From assembly GCA_018114805.1 (NCBI GenBank), contig CP073042.1, positions 3,906,001 to 3,970,000 on the forward strand: 64,000 nucleotides of DNA, read 5' to 3'. A program made the translations under genes and the position numbers. Below, in pieces: positions 26,192-35,716 of the stretch. Under the pieces are notes generated by a model. That model saw only the letters and a program-made list of their open reading frames with translations. It made no database searches and was not told the origin of the DNA. Each line of letters begins with the position of its first letter. The stretch's first letter is position 1. Source of the DNA: Candidatus Streptomyces philanthi (GTDB taxonomy: Bacteria > Actinomycetota > Actinomycetes > Streptomycetales > Streptomycetaceae).

Positions 26192-28510
26192 TTACACCCC
26201 CACCCGACCCTCCTCCCGCGCGAGTTCCGCCGGTAGCGGCTGCGCGTGGACGATGGTCAGGCCCGACACGGCGCGGGTGAGGGCGACGTAGAGGCGGCGC
26301 AGGCCGGTGCGGTGGGCGGGGACCCGGGCGCGTCCGTGGCACCGGCCTCGCCCGTGGCCTCGGTGGCCGGCCGGGTCGTCGGGCCGGTCAGCAGCGGCTC
26401 GCCGGCCACCACCGCGGCCGGCTCGTCGAGGACCACGTAGTCGTACTCCAGGCCCTTGGCGAGCGAGGCCGGGACCAGGGTGAGGCGGGCGTCGGCCGTG
26501 CTCTCCTCGCCGGGGGAGAGGTAGCTGAGGCCGGCCGACGTGAGGGCGTCGGCGAGGGCCGGGACGCGGGCGTCGGTGGCGATGAGACCAATCGACCCTT
26601 CCTGGGCCAGGGCGCGTTGGCAGGCCGCGACCACCTCCGCGTCGAGCGCCGCGCCCCCCTCGCCCGCGTCCTCCGTGGCCACCCGGTGGAACTCCAGCGA
26701 GCCCGGGGTCTCCCGTACCGAGGTCGCCTCCGTCAGGTCCGGGGCGATCGAGGGCAGTAGCCGCGAGGCGTACGCGATCACCTCGCGCGGCACGCGGAAG
26801 CCGCGCGTCAACTCCTCGACCCGGGCCTCCGGCTTGCCCAGGTGGTGCAGCGCCTCGGCCCAACTCCCGCTGGCCCACCGCGTGGTGCCCTGCGCGATGT
26901 CGCCGAGGACGGTCGCCGAACCCGTCGTGCAGCGCCGGCCCACCGCGCGGTACTGCATCGGCGACAGGTCCTGCGCCTCGTCCAGCACCACGTGCCCGAG
27001 CCAGGGCGTGCGTTCGATCAGGTCGGCCGCCTCGTCGATCAACACGGCGTCCGCCGCCGACCACTTCGCCGACTTCGGACTGCGGGCCGGCTTCTCCCAC
27101 AGCAGCGTGTGCTGCTCCTCCTCGGTGAGGATGTCCGCCGCGTGCTCGGCCAGCCCGTCGGCGTCCGAGAGCAGCCGCAGCACCAGCTTGACCGGATCGA
27201 CCGCCGGCCAGATCTCCTTGACCGCCGCGTTGCGGGCCACCGCGTCCTGCACCCGGTCGTCCGGAGCCTCGCCGGACTGCTCCATGCGCACCAGTACGGC
27301 GTGCGCGATGCGCTGCGGCAGCGCCGCGCGGGCTGCCCCGTACCGGATGTCGCGGGCGAGCAACTCCCTTACGATCTCCTCCACCTCGTACGCCGGCACC
27401 CGCCACCGCCGCGAGCCGCGCGCCACGGCCACCGGCTCCTGGGGCATCCGCACCCCGGAGCGCAGCGCGCGGCTCAGCACCTCGGCTATCCGCGCGTCGC
27501 CCTTGATCCGGGCCCGCTCCGCGCTGTCCGTGCCGCGCACCTCCACGTACGCCACCAGGTCGGCCACCGTCGCCTGCTTGACCTGGAGTTCGCCAAGCGC
27601 CGGCAGCACCTGCTCGATGTAGTGCAGGAAGGGCTGGTTGGGGCCGATGACCAGGGTGCCTGTGCGGGCCAGCCGCTCGCGGTGCGCGTACAGCAGGTAC
27701 GCCACCCGGTGCAGGCCGACGGCGGTCTTTCCGGTGCCGGGCGCGCCCTGCACGCAGACCGTGCCGCCGATGCCGGCGCGGACGATCTCGTCCTGTTCCG
27801 GCTGCATGGTGGCGACAATGTCGCGCATCGGACCGACGCGGGGCCGCTCGATCTCGGACTGGAGGAGCCTGCTGGTGCGCTCGCCGCCGTCGGCGCCGGG
27901 GCCGCTGAGCGGCTCGTCCTCGTACGCGGTCAACTCTCCGCCGGTGTAGCCGAAGCGCCGGCGCAGTACCACGTCCATCGGCTTCTTCGGGGACGCCTGG
28001 TAGAAGGGTTGGGAGATGGGTGCGCGCCAGTCGATGCCCATGGGTTCGCCGGCGGCGTCGTGCACGTGCCGGCGCCCGATGTAGAACCGGTCGCCGACCT
28101 CGTCCACCGTGCTCCCCACGGCCGGCCGGCCGGTCGGCCGGAGCGGGCGCGGCGGGCGTCTCGGTGGTGTGGTGGTCGTGCCCGTAGTCGAGGCCGCCGA
28201 AGAACAGCAGCGTGTCGGACAGGTCGGCGAGCGCCTTGATCCGCTCGTCGATGGTGTGCCGCAGGGACTCGGCGCTCACCCAGTTCCCGGCCGTGTCCTG
28301 GGTGTCGAGCGCCTCCGCGTCCTGGCGCATGGCCCGCAGCGCGGCCCGCGAGGCGGCCAGGTGCGCGCGCTCCCTGGCGAGCGGCCCGCCGCCGGCGGCG
28401 TCGGCCTCGTCGCCCTTGCCCGGGACGGCCGCGGCGCCCGTGGTCGGTTCGGGTGGTTCATCGGCGCTGGCGGGCAGGGGTGCGGCGGGTTGCCGTGCGT
28501 GCGACGGCAC
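26192..28510 (-). CDS. HelD/HelR-like RNA-polymerase-associated SF1 ATPase, frame disrupted twice
   Basis: This UvrD-like ATPase has 773 codons' worth of sequence. GTG 28510 follows an AGGAGG site. The N terminus contains a long helical hairpin (ARERAHLAASRAALRAMRQD, TIDERIKALADLSDTLLFFG) as in HelD proteins that enter the RNA polymerase channels. It continues with FYIGRRHVHD, Walker A GAPGTGKTAVGLHRVAYLL, VVLDEAQDLSPMQ, TRGFRVPREV, ASLAKGLEYDYVVLDEPAA and YVALTRAVSGLTIVHAQ. Single-base slips near 28115 and 26325 split the frame; the two cancel in net length. HelD-class proteins release stalled RNA polymerase and some give rifamycin resistance; which role applies here is not decided by the sequence. 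Confidence 0.88.
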   Translation of the reverse strand: MPSHARQPAAPLPASADEPPEPTTGAAAVPGKGDEADAAGGGPLARERAHLAASRAALRAMRQDAEALDTQDTAGNWVSAESLRHTIDERIKALADLSDTLLFFGGLDYGHDHHTTETPAAPAPADRPAGRGEHGGRGRRPVLHRAPARARRRRRTHGHRLARTHLPTLLPGVPEEADGRGTAPALRLHRRRVDRVRGRAAQRPRRRRRRAHQQAPPVRDRAAPRRSDARHCRHHAAGTGRDRPRRHRRHGLRAGRARHRKDRRRPAPGGVPAVRAPRAAGPHRHPGHRPQPALPALHRAGAAGAWRTPGQAGDGGRPGGVRGGARHGQRGAGPDQGRRADSRGAEPRAALRGADAPGAGGRGARLAAVAGAGVRGGGDRKGVARPRHPVRGSPRGAAAAHRARRTGAHGAVRRGSGRPGAGRGGPQRGGQGDLAGGRSGQAGAAAALGRRRAGRARGGHPHRGGAAHAAVGEAGPQSEVGEVVGGGRRVDRRGGRPDRTHALARARGAGRGAGPVADAVPRGGPALHDGFGDRPRRHRAGHHAVGQRELGRGAAPPGQAGGPGRGVDARLPRAARGDRVRLAATALDRPGPDGGDLGTGDPGLAGVPPGGHGGRGRGGRGARRGGGRGLPTRPGPGRVDWSHRHRRPRPGPRRRPHVGRPQLPLPRRGEHGRRPPHPGPGLARQGPGVRLRGPRRAGRGGGRRAAADRPDDPAGHRGHGRGRCHGRARVPAHRTGLRRLYVALTRAVSGLTIVHAQPLPAELAREEGRVGV

Positions 28511-28926
28511 GGTGTGGCCTCCTGCTGTTGTACGAGGGCGTACCAAGCGCGCGTGGACGCCCGCGTGCGCTGAGGGGCGCGCGAGGGCGCACGTCGGCGC
28601 AGGGCGCCTACGCGCGGATGTGAGCGAAGACCGCCCGGTTTCCGTCCGGACGGCGGCGTTCCCTGGCGGTGAGGGAGGCGGGGGACCCGGCACGGCCGGG
28701 GAAGAGCGAGAGTTTAACCACGAGGACAGGCGGACGCGAGCGGTTTTCCACGGGACCGGCCGCGGTTCCCCGCTCCGGCTCGGGTGCGGGCGGGACGGGA
28801 ATCTCAGGGTTGGCCTCCACCTCCCGTAGGGGATGCCATGGGACCGCAGGCGGAGGAGGGGCGCCCACCGACGTTTACACCGGCAGGCCGATGCCTGGGC
28901 CGCTCGCGAAATCGATGATGGAGTAC
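28511..28926. other. divergent intergenic region upstream of HelD-like gene
   Basis: No gene is recognised in 416 bases. The left edge holds the HelD-like gene's ribosome site. No recognisable rifamycin-associated palindrome was found by eye. Confidence 0.35.
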
Positions 28927-29170
28927 ATGAGCACCGCGACCATCACCTCAGCGCCCCTCACCCCGACGACCAGCGGCTACGGCTCCACGCCGCTGACCCC
29001 CGCGACCCCGGCCGTCTGCGCCACCGCCTCCGCGCCGCGCACCGGCCGGGCTCCCGCGCCCCCGCCGCCCGCTGGGCACCGCGCTGCACGCGGTGCGGGC
29101 CTTCGCGGGCGCCCCGTTCAGCGTGGCCGTGCTCGGCGACTACAAGGACGCGGGCGTGAGGAAGAAGTAG
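28927..29170 (+). pseudogene. small conserved hypothetical protein, frame disrupted
   Basis: MSTATITSAPLTPTTSGYGS starts at 28927. After a C-rich run near 29065 the frame must shift to read LGTALHAVRAFAGAPFSVAV, then LGDYKDAGVRKK, ending at 29170. The C-terminal part resembles a short conserved Streptomyces protein. The function is unknown and the exact slip position is uncertain. Confidence 0.5.
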
Positions 29171-29418
29171 CCCCAGCCGACCGACCCGTATTCCACCGAC
29201 CTGTACCTGACCGCCCGTACCCGACTGCCTCGCACCGACCGGCCCGCCGGCCCTCCTGCACCACCACCGCGCCCGCGACCGCCGACCCACGGACCTTCCG
29301 CGCGCCACGCCCTCCTACGGCCCGCCGCGCACGGCCCACCTCACACCATCCGTCCTACGACGGCCTCACGACGCCTCACGACGGACCCACGACGCTCATG
29401 GCGGCCCCACGACGACCT

Positions 29419-31068
29419 TCACGCGTCCTCGTCCGCGAGGAGTTCGCTCGCGTCGACGATCCGGTACGCGTAGCCCTGCTCGGCCAGGAACCGCTGGCGG
29501 TGGGCGGCGAAGTCCTGGTCGATCGTGTCGCGGGCGACCACCGAGTAGAACCTGGCCTCGTGCCCGTCCGCCTTCGGCCGCAGCACCCGCCCGAGCCGCT
29601 GGGCTTCCTCCTGCCGCGACCCGAACGTGCCCGAGACCTGGATGGCCACCGTTGCCTCGGGCAGGTCGATGGAGAAGTTGGCCACCTTGGAGACGACGAG
29701 GACCGACAGCTCGCCGGCCCGGAAGGCGTCGAACAGCCGCTCCCGCTGGGCGTTGGTCGTCTCGCCCTTGATCACCGGCGTGCCCAGGTGCTCGCCGAGT
29801 TCGTCGAGCTGGTCGATGTACTGCCCGATGACCAGCGTCTGCTCGCCCTGGTGCCGCTTGACCAGCGCCTCGGTGATCCGCCGCTTGGAGTCGGTGGTCG
29901 CGCAGTAGCGGTACTTCTCCTCGGCCTCGGCGGTCGCGTACGTCAGGCGCTCGCTGTCGGTCAGGTCGACCCGCACCTCGACGCAGTCGGCGGGCGCGAT
30001 GTAGCCCTGCGCCTCGATCTCCTTCCACGGCGCGTCGAAGCGCTTGGGGCCGATGAGCGAGAAGACGTCCGACTCGCGGCCGTCCTCCCGTACGAGCGTC
30101 GCGGTCAGACCGAGGCGGCGGCGCGCCTGGAGGTCGGCAGTGAACTTGAACACCGGCGCCGGCAGCAGGTGCACCTCGTCGTAGACGATCAGCCCCCAGT
30201 CGCGGGAGTCGAACAGCTCAAGGTGCGGGTAGACGCCCTTCCGCCTGGTCGTCAGCACCTGGTATGTGGCGATGGTGACCGGCCGGATCTCCTTCTTCGT
30301 GCCGCTGTACTCCCCGATCTCGTCCTCGGTCAGCGAGGTGCGCCGCACCAGTTCGTGCTTCCACTGCCGGGCCGAGACGGTGTTGGTGACCAGGATCAGC
30401 GTGGTCGCCTTGGCCTCGGCCATCGCGCCGGCGCCGACCAGCGTCTTGCCCGCGCCGCAGGGCAGCACGACCACGCCGGAGCCGCCGTGCCAGAAGCCCT
30501 CGACGGCCTGCTTCTGGTACGGGCGCAGCGACCATTCGCTCTCGTCTAGCTCGATCGCGTGCGCCTCGCCGTCCACGTACCCGGCGAGGTCCTCGGCCGG
30601 CCAGCCCAGCTTGAGCAGGGTCCGCTTGATCTGCCCGCGCTCGGAGAGGTGCACCACGACGGTGTCCTCGTCGACGCGCGCCCCAACCAGCGGCTGCACT
30701 TTCTTCGAGCGCAGCACCTCCTCCAGGACCGGCCTGTCGCTGCTCTCCAGGACCAGCCCGTGCGTGGGGTGCTTGAGCAGCCGCAGCCGCCCGTAACGGG
30801 CCATCGTCTCGGCGACGTCCACGAGCAGGGCGTGCGGCACCGGGTACCGGGAGAACTCCACGAGCGCGTCCACCACCTGCTCCGCGTCGTGCCCGGCGGC
30901 CCTGGCGTTCCATAGGCCGAGCGGGGTGACCCGGTAGGTGTGCATGTGCTCCGGCGCGCGCTCCAGCTCCGCGAACGGGGCGATGGCCCGACGGCAGGCG
31001 CCGGCCTGGTCGTGGTCCACCTCCAGGAGGAGTGTCTTGTCGCTCTGGACGATGAGGGGTCCGTTCAC
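29419..31068 (-). CDS. XPB/Ssl2-like DNA repair helicase (SF2)
   Basis: This 549-residue helicase starts VNGPLIVQSDKTLLLEVDHD at a GTG. It has an N-terminal damage-recognition-like domain, then Walker A LPCGAGKTLVGAGAMA, the DEVH box in LIVYDEVHLLP, GLTATLVREDG (motif III with the RED motif of XPB), VVSKVANFSIDLPEA and the arginine-finger motif QRLGRVLRPK. Bacterial XPB homologues are 3'-5' helicases thought to act in DNA repair. The frame is intact. The large helicase-associated/WYL protein upstream on the same strand is its usual neighbour and may be a partner. Confidence 0.95.
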   Translation of the reverse strand: MNGPLIVQSDKTLLLEVDHDQAGACRRAIAPFAELERAPEHMHTYRVTPLGLWNARAAGHDAEQVVDALVEFSRYPVPHALLVDVAETMARYGRLRLLKHPTHGLVLESSDRPVLEEVLRSKKVQPLVGARVDEDTVVVHLSERGQIKRTLLKLGWPAEDLAGYVDGEAHAIELDESEWSLRPYQKQAVEGFWHGGSGVVVLPCGAGKTLVGAGAMAEAKATTLILVTNTVSARQWKHELVRRTSLTEDEIGEYSGTKKEIRPVTIATYQVLTTRRKGVYPHLELFDSRDWGLIVYDEVHLLPAPVFKFTADLQARRRLGLTATLVREDGRESDVFSLIGPKRFDAPWKEIEAQGYIAPADCVEVRVDLTDSERLTYATAEAEEKYRYCATTDSKRRITEALVKRHQGEQTLVIGQYIDQLDELGEHLGTPVIKGETTNAQRERLFDAFRAGELSVLVVSKVANFSIDLPEATVAIQVSGTFGSRQEEAQRLGRVLRPKADGHEARFYSVVARDTIDQDFAAHRQRFLAEQGYAYRIVDASELLADEDA

Positions 31069-31368
31069 GTTGCCTCGCCCTTTCCGCTGCTGACCGGCTG
31101 GCATCGGCGACCACCCGGGCCGCCCTGGACCGCGCGAGCACACCGCGGGGGCGGCGGCCGGTACGGCGTCCGGGGGCCGCCGCGCGATGGGCGGCCAAAC
31201 AGCCAGTGTCGCTCATCGGGGCGCGGCGCCGGGGTGGGATCGGTCACGCGGGGGTGGGGGACCGCTGGTGCGGGCCGCTCGGGTGGGCCGTCAGCGGGGT
31301 TCCACGGTGGCGCCCACCGGTGGCGCGGGGGTGGGGCGTCGAGCCGGGCCAGCGGGAGTCCCGCCGGC
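31069..31368. other. spacer between the two helicase-related genes
   Basis: No supported gene is present in these 300 bases. It holds the XPB-like gene's ribosome site (GGGCGAGG) at the left and GC-rich low-complexity sequence with short GGTGGCGC-type repeats to the right. Confidence 0.4.
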
Positions 31369-34329
31369 TCACAACGCGTCGTCGGCCAGTTCGGCGACGC
31401 CCGTGATGCGGTGCAGCGGGTAGGTGCGGACCTCGTCGGCGGTGTGGTCGTACCCCGTGACGAAGCCGCCCTCGACCCGCACCGGCGCGATCACCCGCTG
31501 GCTGGCGGCGCCGTCCGCGTTGACGTACCCGATCCACACGGCGGAGCCGGTGAGCGCCGCCGCCTGCATGGTGGCCAGGGTCTCGGCGGACGTGGTGCGC
31601 GGGAGCCGGCCGGCGCCGGTGGCCGGCGGGGCGGGCCGGTCGCCGGCCGCGCCCGGGGCGGCGTCGGCGGCGGCCTTGTCGCCACCGCTCGGCGCGGCCG
31701 GCCTGTGCGCGGCCGTCGCTGCCAGGTCGCCGGCGCGGATCGCCCGTACCGCCGCGTGCAACAGCGTCTCGTCCGGCACCGGCGGCCCGTCGGGCACGGG
31801 GGTCGGCGCGGAGCGCGGCGGGGTGCGGTACGCGTCGGCCCGCGTGATCAGCACGTCGCCCTCCGCGGACTCGGCCGCGGGCGCGTACCCCATCTCGCGC
31901 AGCCGCTCCAGCAGCACCGCGGGGTCCGCCTGCGCGGCCAGCACGGTCGGCGCCAGCCGGCGCAACCGCAGCCCCGACGATCGCCGGTCAGCCAGGATCT
32001 CGGCGAGCAGCGCGTCGTCGTCGCAGCGCACGTACCCGGAGGCCGCGCCCACCCGCAACTGCCCGTGCCGGCGCCCCACGTCGTCGATCAGGTACGCCAG
32101 CGGCTGCGGCACCGGCGTACGGGAGTGCTCGGCGAGGAAAGCGTGCAGGTCAGCGGCGGTGCAGCCGGTGTCGAGCGCGCGGCGTACGGAGGTGGGCGTG
32201 AAGCGGTAGACCGTCGCGCCGCCCTTGGACTCGACGTCGGCGAGGACGCCGAGCACGTCGGCGAGGTGGCGTTCGAGCGGCCCCGGCGCGACGGCGGTCA
32301 GGTCGGCCTGGAGGAGTACGCGGTCCAGCGGCTGCGGGAGCAGCGGGGCCAGCAGCCGCGCGGCAGCGGCGCCGGAGGCCGCCAGTTCGGCGGGGGTCGG
32401 GGCGGCCTGTTCGGTGGGGCTGGCGTGCTCGGCGGAGTCGGGCTGTTCGGCGGAGTCGGGGTGTTCGGTGAGTGCTTCGGCCGTCGGGGTCGGCTCGGGC
32501 GGCGCGCTCGGGCCGATGAGCGCGCGGCCGTGCGCCGCGAGCGCCCCGCGACCGGTCACGCCGAGTTCCTCCGCCTCGGCGAGCGCCCAGCGGGCGAGCC
32601 GGGAACGCGGGTCGTCCCCCGGGGGCGCGTCGGCCCCGGCCGCGCCCCGCAACGGCCGCTCCCACGCCAACCTGGCCAGCAACGCGTCGGCCGGCACCGC
32701 GCCCCCGGCCGGCAGCGATGCCAGCAGCCCGAGCACGCGCCGGCGCACCTCCGGCGCGGCGCCCCGGTCCAGGTCGGGCCCGAGCGCCGCCAGCGTGCGC
32801 CCCTTGGCGTCCCGGCCACCGACGAGCCCCGGCGTACGGGTGGCCACCAGCCAGGCAGTGGCGAGCCGGGCCCACCGCTGCTCGTCGGGCTGCCGCAGCC
32901 ACTCGTCGTACGCCGGCGTCGGTGCGAACCGCTCGTCCGCCTCCCCGTCCGAGGCCAGCAGCCCGGCCGCGTACGCCAGCTCGATCCAGAACGCGGCCAT
33001 CGACTCCGTCACGTCGAGTGCGCCGGCGGTCCGCTTGAGGTCGCGCACGCTCAGTCCGCCGGCGCGCAACACGGCGGGCCCGCCGCTCTGCCACTCGGCG
33101 AGCAACTCCTCCACCGTCGCGAGCGCGGTGTACGCCTGCCCGGCCGCCGCGCTGTCCACAACCTGTGTACGCCCCTCGGTCAGCGGCGCGAGCGGTGGCG
33201 GCACCGGTTCGGCGGTGCGGTGCGCCCGCCCGCCACGCAGGTGCAGCGCGACCTCGCGCGGCAGGACGACGTTGCGGGGGCCCGCGGGCAGCAGGAGGCC
33301 ACGGGCCAGCAACCAGCGCAGGTGCGGCGCGGGGCCGGAGGCGGCGTGCGCGGGCTCACCCTGCGCGGTGGCGTGCCTCTGCGGCGCGCCGGCCGGCCCC
33401 GGGTCGGGGTGCGGGGCCTGGCCCACGCCGTTCTCCGCCGCGGCCGTCTCGGCGGTGGCGGCGGACACGGAGCCGTACGGCGGCCCCCACATCAGCTTCC
33501 GCAACACGGCGCGCGCCTGCGGCGGCGCCTGGTCGAGCAGCGCCGCCATCCGCGTACGGTCGCTGAACAGGCTGGTCAGAGACGCGACAGCGGTTACGGG
33601 ATCATGGGTGGCCGGCAACCCCGCCGCGGCGATGACTTCCTGCAACCGCCCGGGCGACATCCCCGCCGTGGCCTCCGCGACGGTCGGCCCGAGCCCGGTG
33701 GGCGATGGCCTGGTGGCGGCGGGTGCGAGCAGTTCGCGGGCGGTACGGATGAGGCGCAGCCAGTCGTCCCCACCCCACACCAGCGCCTGCCGCCGCAACG
33801 TCGCCACTGCGTGGGGCAGGGCGGCGTGGATGTCGTCGGGGGACGCGGTGGCGCTGCGCGCGGCGGCGTTGTTGGTTGGATCTTCGGCCGGGCCGGTGCC
33901 GGACTGTGAGGACGCGTCCGGGTGCTCGCCTGCGCCCGGGCTCAGCGCCGGGGGAGCGTGCGGGGCCGCGTTCGCACCGTGGCTCGGCTCCGGGGGCGTG
34001 CCCGGGTCGCCGGTCAGCAGGTCGCGCAGCGTCTCGTACGGGCACGGGTCGGGCGCCACGGCCAGCGCCTCGGCGACCTGGAGCGCGAACCTGTCCAGCC
34101 GCTCGACGGCCCGTACGACCGACGCCCGGGTGCCCGCCCTGGTGGCGAGCTGGGTGAGGTTGTTCGGCACCGGATTGAGCAGTTCAGGCCGGGCGCGCAG
34201 CAACAGTTCGAGCGCGCTGTCGGGGCGCCCCCGCAACTCTTCCGCCAACGTGCGCGGCGCCCCACGGGCGCCGTCGCGTTGCCCGGCTCCCCGGGTCCTG
34301 CGTGCCGCTCGATCCCGCGAGGTGGTCAT
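31369..34329 (-). CDS. helicase-associated (Helicase_C_3-like) protein with C-terminal WYL-like domain
   Basis: The protein is about 986 residues, starting MTTSRDRAARRTRGAGQRDG. The N-terminal region (LAEELRGRPDSALELLLRAR, RAVERLDRFALQVAEALAVA) and the middle (LKRTAGALDVTESMAAFWIE, LLQADLTAVAPGPLERHLAD, YRFTPTSVRRALDTG) match the XPB-associated 'helicase C-terminal' family. The last ~60 residues (AVWIGYVNADGAASQRVIAP, FVTGYDHTADEVRTYPLHRI) look like a WYL ligand-binding module. Long Ala/Pro/Glu-rich linkers separate them. It lacks Walker motifs, so it is a partner or regulator rather than a motor; pairing with the XPB-like gene suggests a DNA-damage role. Confidence 0.82.
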   Translation of the reverse strand: MTTSRDRAARRTRGAGQRDGARGAPRTLAEELRGRPDSALELLLRARPELLNPVPNNLTQLATRAGTRASVVRAVERLDRFALQVAEALAVAPDPCPYETLRDLLTGDPGTPPEPSHGANAAPHAPPALSPGAGEHPDASSQSGTGPAEDPTNNAAARSATASPDDIHAALPHAVATLRRQALVWGGDDWLRLIRTARELLAPAATRPSPTGLGPTVAEATAGMSPGRLQEVIAAAGLPATHDPVTAVASLTSLFSDRTRMAALLDQAPPQARAVLRKLMWGPPYGSVSAATAETAAAENGVGQAPHPDPGPAGAPQRHATAQGEPAHAASGPAPHLRWLLARGLLLPAGPRNVVLPREVALHLRGGRAHRTAEPVPPPLAPLTEGRTQVVDSAAAGQAYTALATVEELLAEWQSGGPAVLRAGGLSVRDLKRTAGALDVTESMAAFWIELAYAAGLLASDGEADERFAPTPAYDEWLRQPDEQRWARLATAWLVATRTPGLVGGRDAKGRTLAALGPDLDRGAAPEVRRRVLGLLASLPAGGAVPADALLARLAWERPLRGAAGADAPPGDDPRSRLARWALAEAEELGVTGRGALAAHGRALIGPSAPPEPTPTAEALTEHPDSAEQPDSAEHASPTEQAAPTPAELAASGAAAARLLAPLLPQPLDRVLLQADLTAVAPGPLERHLADVLGVLADVESKGGATVYRFTPTSVRRALDTGCTAADLHAFLAEHSRTPVPQPLAYLIDDVGRRHGQLRVGAASGYVRCDDDALLAEILADRRSSGLRLRRLAPTVLAAQADPAVLLERLREMGYAPAAESAEGDVLITRADAYRTPPRSAPTPVPDGPPVPDETLLHAAVRAIRAGDLAATAAHRPAAPSGGDKAAADAAPGAAGDRPAPPATGAGRLPRTTSAETLATMQAAALTGSAVWIGYVNADGAASQRVIAPVRVEGGFVTGYDHTADEVRTYPLHRITGVAELADDAL

Positions 34330-34432
34330 TCGGACCACGCTACCAGGTGGGCGGCTGCCGCCCTATGAGTCATGCAACGCGGGGGCGGCGGCGCGAGTGG
34401 GGCTTGATTGAGACTTGGGTGGGGGTGGGGTG

Positions 34433-34649
34433 GGTTCGTCGTCCCTGCGCGCGGGGACCAGGCCGCGTAGGCGTCCAGGACACGCGCAGCCACGGGACCT
34501 TCCCCCCCCCCGCGGGGGGGGGAATCCAGCCGTCCGGGAGGGGGTACCACCTGGTGGGGACGCGACCATCCCCGCGCGCGGGGACCAGGCCCAAGAGAGC
34601 CTGCGTAAGGCGTCGAAGTCGGGTCCATCCCCCCGCGCGCGGGGACCAG
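34433..34649 (-). CRISPR. short type I-E-like CRISPR array (4 repeats, 3 spacers)
   Basis: Repeats end at 34461, ~34529, 34588 and 34649, each closing in GGGGACCAG or a variant. The typical unit is 29 bases (GGGTCCATCCCCCC-type left half, GCGCGGGGACCAG right half) with a GC palindrome. Spacers 1 and 3 are exactly 32 bases (34462-34493, 34589-34620), the classic 29/32 type I-E layout; spacer 2 is 30-32. Repeats 1 and 2 are degenerate; repeat 2 is expanded to C10-GC-G9. Degeneracy increases away from the right-hand end, so the leader is on the right and transcription runs leftward. No cas genes are in the window. Confidence 0.88.
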
Positions 34650-34735
34650 AGCAATTGACCTGCGGGTTTATCGGGCGGTACCCCGGTTTTTTGCAACTTC
34701 CACGAACTCCGACCTATCACCCAAGTTCGGCATAC
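34650..34735 (-). promoter_or_regulatory. CRISPR leader A
   Basis: The AT-richer sequence directly following the last repeat begins AGCAATTGACCTGCGGGTTT and contains GGTTTTTTGCAACTTCC and CGAACTCCGACCTAT. It is closely matched by the sequence after the second array (39581 on). Leader identity at both arrays defines array orientation and supports a common Cas machinery elsewhere in the genome. Confidence 0.75.
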
Positions 34736-34918
34736 CGCTCACACTCTCCTCCCGGCAGGACGGTGTTCGCAGCGTATCCGCAGGCCGCTCCACACGTGAG
34801 CCGGACGCCAACACCAGCCTCTTGGCGTGCGAACCGGACAGCAGCGATGGTCGGTTCACCCTGACGTGCGCCTTGACGTGCGCCTGTACGCCACCTCACG
34901 CTCCCCGCCTTCACCCGC

Positions 34919-35200
34919 CTACGGCGCGACGGGCCCGATGTCCTCGGCGGGTGTGACCAGCCACCGCAAGGTGACGTGGGCGGTGTAGCGGAGATGGCGG
35001 CCATCGGAGTGGTCGCGGGCCGCGTGGCTCGTACACCAGCGCTGAGCCCGCTGGTGTTGACCGGTGATGGACTCCGACGGTTCAGGCTCCGGGGACTGCT
35101 CGGCGCAGGTCAGGCACGTGGCACGGACGGTGTACGGATCGGCTGCCGGATCAGGAGCCAGACTCATCTCGACGTAGCGGTAACGGCGTCGGTGGGTCAT
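34919..35200 (-). CDS. DUF7848-like small protein
   Basis: The 93-residue protein, MTHRRRYRYVEMSLAPDPAA, has RATCLTCAEQSPEPE (CxxC) and QRWCTSHAARDHSDGRHLRY, matching the small zinc-binding-like DUF7848 proteins common beside XRE regulators in Streptomyces. The function is unknown. Its first 50 bases overlap the end of the gene upstream in another frame, which may reflect a missed indel there. Confidence 0.7.
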   Translation of the reverse strand: MTHRRRYRYVEMSLAPDPAADPYTVRATCLTCAEQSPEPEPSESITGQHQRAQRWCTSHAARDHSDGRHLRYTAHVTLRWLVTPAEDIGPVAP

Positions 35201-35420
35201 GGCGGCTACCGGCTGCCGTGGGGGCCGTGGGCGGCGTGGACGGCGGGGTGAGGGCGGCGGCGAGGTAGGCGGGTTCGGTGAGGTAGCGGCCGGACCAGTT
35301 GTGCGGGACGTGCCAGTGCAACCCCGGACCCGTACGACGATGCGCGGGCGGGATGCCGACGTAGTGCGTACCGGGCCTGGCCGGGAGCACGGCCACGTGG
35401 TCGAGTCTCGTGTCTGTCAT
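35151..35420 (-). CDS. hypothetical protein (accessory island)
   Basis: The 89-residue frame starts MTDTRLDHVAVLPARPGTHY and contains HWHVPHNWSGRYLTEPAYLA. Its ATG overlaps the stop of the upstream gene (ATGA), supporting the start. The C-terminal end is doubtful: shifting one base in the C-rich run near 35250 would end it at a TAG five bases before the next ATG, a tidier operon layout. Confidence 0.6.
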   Translation of the reverse strand: MTDTRLDHVAVLPARPGTHYVGIPPAHRRTGPGLHWHVPHNWSGRYLTEPAYLAAALTPPSTPPTAPTAAGSRHDPPTPLPLRRDESGS

Positions 35421-35716
35421 GACGCTGGCCGCCCGGGGCGCGAGTTGTTCTGGACGGCTTCGAGTGCGGCGAGCAGACGGGCGCAGTCGGTCAACAGCCG
35501 CTGGGCGTCCGGCTTGACGCGCCAGTACGTGGTGCGCGTCCGCGCCATGCCCGGTACGAAGATCTTTCCCTCGTTGCCCGTCGTGTCGGCCTCGGGCGGC
35601 AGCGCGCGTTCCTCGGCCGAGCCGAACGGAACGAGCCAGGTCATGGTGTGTACGAGGTCGTCCTGGATGACTGCGCCACTGCCCTCGCCGAGTTCGGCCA
35701 TCACACGGTTGCCCAA
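35417..35716 (-). CDS. hypothetical protein, first gene of a three-gene accessory operon
   Basis: The 99-residue protein starts MGNRVMAELGEGSGAVIQDD, with TMTWLVPFGSAEERALPPEA and QRLLTDCARLLAALEAVQNN. No known domain is present. It is coupled by a 4-base stop/start overlap to the next gene and is divergent from the XRE regulator at 35939. Such small protein plus XRE regulator cassettes are common in Streptomyces accessory DNA. Confidence 0.65.
   Translation of the reverse strand: MGNRVMAELGEGSGAVIQDDLVHTMTWLVPFGSAEERALPPEADTTGNEGKIFVPGMARTRTTYWRVKPDAQRLLTDCARLLAALEAVQNNSRPGRPAS

Noticed and set aside
28669..30549. Long plus-strand frame spanning the small gene and the XPB gene
   Set aside because: Mostly the reverse complement of the clearly coding XPB-like helicase.
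34668..34859. Small minus-strand frame over CRISPR leader A
   Set aside because: Runs through the leader sequence conserved at both arrays; no start context or domain.
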